Source: Stachybotrys elegans (taxonomy: Eukaryota > Ascomycota > Sordariomycetes > Hypocreales > Stachybotryaceae). From it: a DNA stretch of 64,000 nt. Position numbers and translations under genes: made by a program. Within the stretch, counting starts at the first letter, position 1. Each line of letters starts with the position of its first letter. Positions 57,002-64,000 of this stretch are shown here, piece by piece. A model generated the notes under the pieces. It was given only the letters and a program-made list of their open reading frames with translations. It did not search any database and was not told the DNA's origin. The stretch is taken from positions 620,001 through 684,000 of the forward strand of contig JAGPNK010000008.1 of assembly GCA_020746835.1 (NCBI GenBank), read 5' to 3'.

Positions 57002-59593
57002 ATGGCTCCTCACATTACAGCTGCCATCAGCGACGTGGCTGACAAGGTCGCGAGGACCTTGAATCAATTCCACAAGCGCATCGAAATTCCCCTTACCCCG
57101 AACAGCCCACCGGGCCTGATACAGGCACATGCAGTCGACCCTTGGTCCGAGTCTGGCCGATATGGCCTTGCCTGGACGTACTTTGCCATTGGTGTCGTGG
57201 TTGCCGTCATTTTTGTGCGATTCTGGCACTTCTGGCAGGATAAGATCCGCCAGGCCATCTACAAGCAGCAGGTTGAGGAGTTCTACCAGAGTGCTTACAA
57301 TGTCGACGCCAACTTTGCCATGGCTGCCCTTCGGACCGGACAGACTGCACAGCACTTCTTCCCCGAAGGAGAAGGCCTCGGCGAGAAAGAGTTCCGCCCC
57401 AAGGCACATTTCAGCTCAGTCAGCATCATCAACGACACGTTGGCTTTGTTCCGCTGGGTCTTCTACCGCCCGATCCCAGACATCGCCTGGAGGAAGCACC
57501 GATTTACCTTTTCGTCCTTGGCAGTCTTGACCTGCGCATTCATTGCCATTGTCTACGTCGCCCTGTTTTGCTTCCTCCAACAACCACTATACTGGCAGAG
57601 CATCCAGTTTGGCTCTCCACCAGTCGCTATCCGATCTGGCATGATTGCCGTTGCCCTAACCCCCTGGATCATTGCGACTAGCATGAAGTCGAATATCCTG
57701 AGTGTCCTGACCGGCATCGGTCCTGAGCGTTTGAATGTGTTTCACCGTTGGCTCGGCTATCTTTGCCTCTTCCTTTCCCTTGTCCACACAATTCCATTTT
57801 ACGTCCAGCCAGTCTGGGACGACGGAGGCATGGAGGTTTTCCAACGACTTTTTGAAGGTGGCAGCGGTCTCATCTACGGAACTGGCATTGCCTGCCTCGT
57901 GCCTCTGCTGTGGCTCTGCGTCGCATCCCTCCCCTTTATCAGGCGAGTCGCCTATGAGGCTTTTGTCCTGCTTCATGCGCCTGTCGCAGTCGTCTACATT
58001 GGTGTTCTGTTCTGGCACACGCAGAACTACCTCATGTCCTGGAGCTACCTGTGGACGAGCGTAGCCATTTGGGTGGTATGCTACGGCATGCGATTCTTTA
58101 ACCTCAACTGGATCAAGCCTTGGCGCTTGGCCTTTATGGTTGGTGACGAGGCTGCCGTTACCCTCATGGCCGAGAATGCCGTCAAGGTCACCATCCCAAC
58201 TCAAATGCGTTGGAAGGCTGGCCAATATGTCTACCTGCGCATGCCTGGCATCTCCCTGTTTGAGAATCACCCCTTTACTATTTCTTCGCTATGCAGCGAG
58301 GATTTCCCCTCAGAGTACGGCGAACAGTATCGCGACTGCACGATCGTCTTCAAGCCTTACGGTGGCTTCACTCGCAAGGTTCTCAACACTGCCATCGAGA
58401 AGGGCCCATTCCACACCTACAGAGCCTTCTTGGATGGGCCATACGGCGGCATGCGCCGTGACCTAGCAGCTTTCGATACCTGCATTCTTATTGCTGGTGG
58501 AAGTGGCATCACCGCGCTGATGTCACAGCTGTTGAATCTCATCAAGAGAATGAGAGATGGCAAGGCCATCACCCGCAAAGTGGTGGTTGTCTGGGCCCTC
58601 AAGAGACTGGAAGCCATGGACTGGTTCCGTGAGGAGCTCCGGATCTGCAGAGAGTCGGCACCTCCAGACAGCGTGACGTGCAAATTCTTTGTTACCGGCG
58701 CAGTCCGCAACCGTGGGATGCCCATGACGGGCCCCGTCGGACACCAGCGAGCCCTGAGCCACATGTTCCACGACAAGCTGGATAATTTTGTCGCTGGGAT
58801 CGCGTCCAAACGAAATTCGGCCTTTATCCAAGCCGAGGCTCAAGGCGACCCCGAACGTGAGCGTGATCTTCGCGCCGAGAACGAGGACCGCATCACCGCA
58901 CTACCACAGCAGAAGTATCTGCAACCCAAGGCCCCTTCCATGCCCCAGAGCATGCCACCGCCCCCTAATATGTCGCCTGCGGAAGAATCCCTCTACAAGT
59001 TGGAAGGACGAGACTACCCGGAGGACACCAAGCAGCCTCTTGACGTTGCTGAACCAGACCAGAAGCGCGAATTCCACTTCCCGCCTCTACGCAAGGACAA
59101 CGGGCCGTACTTTAACTACGCCCCCGCCTCTCCTAATAGACTGCCTGACCAGGCGAGCCCGACGCAGGGTGAGTTCCCAGTACGGGCACCAGAGCTAGCA
59201 CACTTGCGCACCACGAACCTGCCCGATGCGTCGAAACAACCACGCCCGACATCCACATTCGGACCACCTTCCGGCTTTGACTTTGGCTTTCCCGAGACGC
59301 CAACCGAGTTCCAGAAGAACCTGATGCGCTTCGCTTTCCCCGTGCCCCACCAGATTGACGGCGGCTGGAGCGTCGAATATGGCCGTCCCGATCTGGGCTA
59401 CATGCTGAAGGAGTGGACGACGGGTGGCAAAGACGGCCGGGGTATTCTGGGGAGGAGAACGGCCGTTTTCGTGTGCGGACCCGAGGCCATGCGAGTTGGA
59501 GTGGCCAACACTGTCGCAAGGTTGCAGGCTGAGATCTGGGGTGACGACGAACTCGAAGAGATTTTCCTCCACACCGAGAACTACGCTCTGTAG
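57002..59593 (+). CDS. Ferric/cupric-chelate reductase (FRE family flavocytochrome)
   Basis: This membrane flavocytochrome moves electrons from NADPH through FAD and two haems to reduce extracellular ferric or cupric chelates, feeding metal uptake. It is one exon of 863 residues. About seven hydrophobic helices hold the paired haem histidines: HRWLGYLCLFLSLVH (His about 248 and 262) and HAPVAVVYIGVLFWH (about 325 and 339). The FAD motif HPFTISS (about 423), an NADPH-binding glycine loop IAGGSGITAL (about 497) and the terminal CGPEAM (about 824) are intact. Between the last two lies a disordered Pro-rich insert of roughly 170 residues (about 600-770). The N-terminus has an extra helix (TYFAIGVVVAVIFVRFW). 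No transporter or multicopper oxidase gene is adjacent, so the metal is inferred from the family. Confidence 0.9.
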   Translation: MAPHITAAISDVADKVARTLNQFHKRIEIPLTPNSPPGLIQAHAVDPWSESGRYGLAWTYFAIGVVVAVIFVRFWHFWQDKIRQAIYKQQVEEFYQSAYNVDANFAMAALRTGQTAQHFFPEGEGLGEKEFRPKAHFSSVSIINDTLALFRWVFYRPIPDIAWRKHRFTFSSLAVLTCAFIAIVYVALFCFLQQPLYWQSIQFGSPPVAIRSGMIAVALTPWIIATSMKSNILSVLTGIGPERLNVFHRWLGYLCLFLSLVHTIPFYVQPVWDDGGMEVFQRLFEGGSGLIYGTGIACLVPLLWLCVASLPFIRRVAYEAFVLLHAPVAVVYIGVLFWHTQNYLMSWSYLWTSVAIWVVCYGMRFFNLNWIKPWRLAFMVGDEAAVTLMAENAVKVTIPTQMRWKAGQYVYLRMPGISLFENHPFTISSLCSEDFPSEYGEQYRDCTIVFKPYGGFTRKVLNTAIEKGPFHTYRAFLDGPYGGMRRDLAAFDTCILIAGGSGITALMSQLLNLIKRMRDGKAITRKVVVVWALKRLEAMDWFREELRICRESAPPDSVTCKFFVTGAVRNRGMPMTGPVGHQRALSHMFHDKLDNFVAGIASKRNSAFIQAEAQGDPERERDLRAENEDRITALPQQKYLQPKAPSMPQSMPPPPNMSPAEESLYKLEGRDYPEDTKQPLDVAEPDQKREFHFPPLRKDNGPYFNYAPASPNRLPDQASPTQGEFPVRAPELAHLRTTNLPDASKQPRPTSTFGPPSGFDFGFPETPTEFQKNLMRFAFPVPHQIDGGWSVEYGRPDLGYMLKEWTTGGKDGRGILGRRTAVFVCGPEAMRVGVANTVARLQAEIWGDDELEEIFLHTENYAL

Positions 59594-59958
59594 AGTGTAT
59601 TCTGGGCGAAGGCGCTGGAACTTGTACGTGTATGGACTTTGATTTGAGCGAGATACCACATTTTTGTAGCGTGAGGCGACTGCACATAGCCTCGACGACA
59701 TGCGTCAGTATATACATGCATTCTTTGTCAATGAACCTTGGTGATTGTCAGCATAGCCGTCGTGATGTGGGAAGCCGTGGGGCGACATTTTCCTTCCCCT
59801 CATTCATGGCCAGGAACTTCCCTCAAATCGGTACGCGGTTACCTCAGATGAAATGTGAGGTGAATGCCTTTTTGGGAACTTCCTAGGTTGTTACTTGACC
59901 AGGCGTGTGAGGCAAGCACGAACCCTTTTGGCTCGAGTGGCTCACGTCGCGACTAGCA
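59594..59958. other. Intergenic, no gene seen
   Basis: A 365-bp spacer between the reductase 3' end and the next plus-strand gene. Confidence 0.4.
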
Positions 59959-60719
59959 ATGAACCTTGATGGCTGTGATACAAAGCTGTTGGAAGACTGG
60001 GACAGCAAAAATATCGACAAATATAACTACCGCACAGGATCTCTCATTGCCTCCTCAGAAATACCCGCATTCATATTCAAATCCGTTGCAATGTCTCCTG
60101 CGGATTCGAAGCAGTTCCATCAAGCCGACATGGCGCGGCCGAACCAAAGCCCATCCATGTGCGAATCCATTATTGACAAGATGGCCAAGGGCTGGCAGCT
60201 AGCCCAGGAGTACTCGAAAAAGAGGCTGCTAGCCGCAGACAACCGAAATGAGATGGACCCAGAGAGCAAGTTTGACGAATGCCTTTTGCTCGAAACCCTG
60301 TGTCTCTTCCTTCACGCCTGTATAAAGCCTGGCCAACACGAGTAAGGCCCTTCATGGATAGGCAAGGAACGGATGCTGACGAATAAACAGAGTCCCGTCG
60401 GATTTTTGGCGTCTGATGCATAAGGAGTTTGGAATTCTTGTGTACCCTTCGGCTCTAACCGAGGTGATTGCACCGTCCGGCCTTGGTCCGGGGCAGACTT
60501 TCACAGAGGCCTACTCTGACCACATTATTGGTAAGATGATTGAACGCAGGAATGATAACATGCTAATGGCTGTCAGTAATGCACGGGAAGAGCGCACTAT
60601 TGCAGCCGTTCCCCTCTCCGTTCCAACTTCTCTTCGAGCCGCCACCTCCGTACTCGGAGAAGAGCGCAGATGACACGCAGAGGCTTGAAGAGCTTCGCCC
60701 TCAAGAGTCGACCTTTTGA
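59959..60719 (+). CDS. Unrecognised 221-residue protein
   Basis: I do not recognise this protein. I favour three exons (59959-60341, 60391-60530, 60577-60719). The first intron has a GTAAGG donor and an AAACAG acceptor. The second has a GTAAGATG donor and GCTAATGGCTGTCAG, and is 46 nt long. Translation gives a polar N-terminus, a helical middle (MCESIIDKMAKGWQLAQEYS, LLLETLCLFLHACI) and VPSDFWRLMHKEFGILVYP. It ends in a proline-rich tail (LLFEPPPPYSEKS) and LRPQEST. If the second intron is not removed, the frame ends at 60673 with a different tail, also 221 residues. No signal peptide or membrane helix is evident. The spliced end overlaps the opposite-strand molybdopterin synthase CDS by 19 bp. 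Confidence 0.6.
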
Positions 60720-61241
60720 CCCATAGCACCATCGCGATTGGCTCTCCAAACGCCCTCTTCACCCTCAAACTCCTCACGCTTCCATACTTCGACCCGGGCT
60801 TTGCACTCTTCGAGGGCTTCTTCGCCAGCACGCCACGCAGCCTGTCTGTGCGGCGATGACACGGCGATCAAGATGCTCTCCTCGCCGATGGGCACGGCCC
60901 CGAGGCGATGAACCATAGCGATGCCTTTGAGCCCGTGTTTAGCGAAGATGTCTTTGCATATTGACATCATTGTTTTGAGAGCGAGTGTATTGTAGGAAGT
61001 ATACTGCAGCTCCTTGACCGGCTTCCCCGCGAAGTTGTCACGCGTGGTCCCTGGACGAGTCAGTCGGTTCGTTGGATAGACGGCGGGACCAACCTGCGAA
61101 CAAGACGATTGCGCCAGCAGCAGGACTGCGGACTCTGTCCATGACTTGCTTGGCGTCGAGATGGTCGTGGGTCAAGGCCACATAGCATTGTTCTTCGGAT
61201 ATTTCCCAGACATCATTCTCGGAGTCTTTTGCTATAGACAT
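60701..61241 (-). CDS. cnxH: Molybdopterin synthase large (catalytic) subunit, MoaE/MOCS2B
   Basis: This subunit pairs with the small sulfur-carrier subunit to convert precursor Z (cPMP) to molybdopterin, so it is needed for nitrate reductase and other molybdoenzymes. Two exons (61241-61094 and 61050-60701) join to 165 residues, the normal length. The N-terminal part carries YVALTHDHLDAKQVMDRV and AGAIVLFAG. The second exon has GTTRDNFAGKPVKELQYTSY, AMVHRLGAVPIGEESILIAV, SSPHRQAAW and the conserved lysine segment VEVWKREEFEG. The intron is only 43 bp, with a CGACTGAC branch region. The gene converges with, and slightly overlaps, the unrecognised gene on the plus strand. Confidence 0.93.
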
Positions 61242-61789
61242 GGTAGCCGAACAATGGTGTCTGTTCGGGTATGCGGTGTTTTATTTAAATGGGCGACAGC
61301 GCATATAGCAGTAATCGAACAAAGATATTACATCTCGACAGCCAGGCGACTGCGTGCTATGTTCCGTTATAAGTGCCTCATAATTTCAGTGCTATGGACT
61401 CAAACACCCCGCAGTGGCTGCAGTGACGGCGAGATATACGTTTTAGAACTAGCCCAGATGCAGCATGTCTACGCCAACCCCAAATGGTGGTTGTCAAGAA
61501 TATGATCATTGACCTGAATCTAGACAATGTGATATTTTCTACCTGTCATTTTTGCCGTGAATTTGAAAGACAAAGCCAATTGAGACAAAGCAGGAGCCGA
61601 AGATGAGGCACCTCGGCTGACTCATCATTCCATCACCAAACAAACACCTTCGGAATCTAGCAGCCTAAATAACCAGACACGGAGCCGTTTTCCATCTACA
61701 CGCTCTTTGTGGACTTTTACCTGTCTAACGCACCTGTGCTTCGAACACCCTCATGCACCGAAATCACGACAACTGCGGTAGCTGTCGTT
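61242..61789. promoter_or_regulatory. Divergent promoter, MOCS2B-type gene / RBM-like gene
   Basis: A 548-bp head-to-head intergenic region. It is AT-rich near 61520-61560. No specific site could be assigned. Confidence 0.35.
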
Positions 61790-64000
61790 ATGCGCGACGA
61801 CTATAAAGCACGTTCTCCTGATTGGGGACAAAGTCCTAGCCCTGGAGAAATCCGAGGCCGACCGCGAGACCACCCAGGCAGAGTCAGCGACAGTGCGGAT
61901 GATTATCAAAATCGACACCACGAGCGAGAGGGAGAAGACATTCATCGATCGCGGCAGGGTAAAGACTTGACCCGAATGCTGGAGGACCTCGGCTGAGATC
62001 ATCACTGGGACAAACGGACCGATTTGAGCTTGACGGCTAACTTCCCCATGGATCGACGAGGGCATTCCAGGTCTCCTTCCAGACGTGACTTCGACCACGA
62101 CAATCGCGGAGGCGGTGCTAGGCGCGAAGATGGCATGAGCTATGGGAGGGCGCGCAGCGGCCGATATGAGGACGAGGATGACTATGGACGACGAAGGCAC
62201 TACATTAGCCGCGAGCATGACTACGGGGGCATGTACGACGATGCGCCTCCCCAGGACGACGCGGAACAGTACGGAGATCGCTATGAAAGGGGCTCGCGGG
62301 GCGGATACTCTCGCGATAGGCGTCACCACGACCGCGGCGACCGTTCCCGCTCGCGTGGTCGCTTTGCGTCCAGTCGCTCCCAGAGTCCTACGCGGGATGC
62401 TGGAAAACCGAGCGATACCGTCATTCTGGAGGGTCTGCCCTTTAGCTTATCTGCTACCGAGGTTGGTGCTTCTACGATCCACGGCTCCACGAGATGTTGT
62501 CGATGCGGCTCCACGAGACCAGGCTGGCACAGGGTGTGCCACACGGCTGATCCCAGTGTCACTACCCACGCTCGCCTCGCCGAACGGCTTTTCTCGTACA
62601 AAGCTAATGATGTGATGTAACCAATAGCTGCGGGAGAACCTACTGAGGGACTCTGTTGCGTCGGAATTCGGGCCCATCGATGTTCGCATCTCCTCGTCCA
62701 AAGGTATGCTACATTTTACCAGGTTTCCCAACACCACTGACGGTTCTAGGATATCGACGTGCATTCGTTCAATTCGAATCAATCGAGCAAGCAGCCGTCT
62801 TTGTCAAAGAAAATTTCCCGAAGCTCCCTATCCAGCTGGAAAATTCTACTGACGACTTGCCGGACGGAAGGTTTGATGCGTACATTCATTACGCACGGAG
62901 TCGTGATGATATCGACACGCGCATCACAAACTCGGCCAACTGGATATGCTCATCGGTTCGTTTTGCACTCGTCGTGGCGAATGTGGCTGACCGGTCAAGT
63001 GTGACTTTTCCAACTACTCGACAAGAAGCAAGTGCAAAATGTGTGGAAATTCTCCTTCAGGTATGTCCAGTGGCCATGTTGTTTGACTGCCCTAACATGT
63101 TGAAGGATCCAACTGGCAACAGAGCCTGACGGGGTCCACGGATGCCGCCGATATGCCCTCTCAGATTCTCGTCGTGTATCCTCTGCCGCAGTTTGTGAAT
63201 GAGGACATGTTTGCAAATGATATCAGAAGGTTGGAAATCCACAAACCGGAGCCATCCAAGGACACGGGCGCTGGCCCTCCCAAACTCAAATCCACGGCAC
63301 CGACGGTGGAGAACTCGGCATACGGCGCACGGCCGGGCTCGTTGCACCGCGTCTTTCTTATGCGAGAAACAGAGACTGACGAATCGCTCAAGTATGGATT
63401 CGCCGAGTTCTGGACCTTGGAGGACGCCACTGCTGCCATGACCAAGTTCAAGATGCTTCGCGCGTTCCATGTGGCAGCGTGTGCTGTAACCGTGTCCAAC
63501 ATCCACATGGGTGTCTTTCTCCCGGAAACCAGAGCCATGAGCCCTGCCATAGAACGCATGTCTTTCCATCCTCTGTTCAACCCGACACTCCTCGTCAGAT
63601 ACAGAGACCTTCACGCATACCCCAGCCAGAAGATTGTCAACCCACAAGCTCCTGCCCTGGAGGGATCTGCAAAGCAAGCCGAGGACGAGCCAAGCGACGG
63701 CAAGAAGTCCAAGAAGAGAAAGGCGGAAGGAAGCCTGGCTGCCTCGACATTGAAGAAGTCGGTTCCGATGGCTGGCCAGATGGCCATGTGGCAGAAGAAG
63801 CATGATGAGCTCCGGGGCCAAAAGCCAGGCCAGGAGGCGTCTGGGAGTGCCGAAAGCTCTGGACCGTACACTTCGGCTTCGGCGAGCCAGAACAAGCCAT
63901 CAAACAGCGGACTGATCAAAATTTCACTCTCTGGGACCAAGACACTGGACACGCCTACGTCTGTCTCCAACGACGCCGATCCTGGTCGGTCGAGCGCTGC
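61790..64000 (+). CDS. RBM5/RBM10-like RNA-binding protein (partial, runs off window)
   Basis: This is a likely nuclear splicing regulator. Six exons are visible: 61790-61958, 62061-62461, 62628-62703, 62750-62955, 63000-63060 and 63106 to the window end, about 600 residues so far. The N-terminus is RS/RD/RY-rich. The first RRM (about 174-245) starts DTVILEGLPFSLSATE and includes GYRRAFVQFE. A RanBP2-type zinc finger is assembled across a 44-bp intron: WICSSC, then SKCKMC. The second RRM follows (SQILVVYPLPQFVNEDMF ... LKYGFAEFWTLEDATAAM). Next comes a Lys-rich, low-complexity region with KKSKKRKAE and MAMWQKKHDEL. The order RRM, RanBP2 finger, RRM is that of RBM5/RBM10. An OCRE or G-patch domain, if present, lies beyond the window. 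The acceptor of the first intron (GACGAG) is weak. Confidence 0.82.

Overview
The window is a stretch of filamentous ascomycete (Pezizomycotina) nuclear chromosome. The genes are spaced eukaryotic genes with short GT-AG introns (mostly 43-83 bp) and ascomycete branch-point signals such as CTAAC or CTGAC just before the acceptor. The proteins include a roughly 2,400-residue class II myosin, importin beta, Mediator Med17, Zn2Cys6 and RNA-binding regulators and a CYP52-like P450. Protein style suggests Sordariomycetes, perhaps Hypocreales; that is inference. No tRNA, rRNA, transposon, CRISPR array or prokaryote-like operon was found.

Layout, left to right. 1-2.4 kb: no convincing gene. 2.4-7.0 kb, minus strand: an RNPS1-like SR protein, a small single-pass membrane protein and a cytochrome P450. 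8.7-9.5 kb, minus: a synaptobrevin. 11.3-14.8 kb, minus: a zf-C3H1 (Red1-like) CCCH protein, divergent from class II myosin (15.6-22.9 kb, plus). 23.9-28.0 kb, plus: a ULS1-type SNF2/RING translocase, converging on MED17 (28.8-30.8 kb, minus). 32.9-34.5 kb, plus: a DUF8035-like protein. 37.5-40.5 kb, plus: importin beta (KAP95), converging on a Zn2Cys6 factor with eight exons (41.5-44.6 kb, minus). 45.8-47.4 kb, minus: an ACC-synthase-like PLP enzyme, divergent from the meiotic kleisin REC8 (48.3-50.6 kb, plus). 51.0-52.7 kb, minus: Rab escort protein MRS6. 53.2-54.2 kb, minus: exosome subunit RRP43. 57.0-59.6 kb, plus: a ferric/cupric reductase. 60.0-60.7 kb, plus: an unrecognised gene overlapping tail to tail with molybdopterin synthase large subunit (60.7-61.2 kb, minus). 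61.8 kb to the window end, plus: an RBM5/10-like RNA-binding protein, cut by the window edge.

The genes are mainly conserved single-copy cell-biology genes: secretory traffic (synaptobrevin, MRS6), cytokinesis (myosin II), nuclear import, transcription (MED17, Zn2Cys6), RNA processing and decay (RNPS1-like, Red1-like, RRP43, RBM-like) and chromosome biology (REC8, ULS1). There is no secondary-metabolite cluster, and no clear new multi-gene system was found. The most notable observations are two apparent reading-frame breaks in otherwise intact conserved genes: an in-frame TAG just before the conserved C-terminal domain of REC8, and a one-base-type frame break near the N-terminus of the ULS1 homologue. 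Exon structures were derived by hand from splice signals and frame continuity. Terminal exons are the least certain parts.
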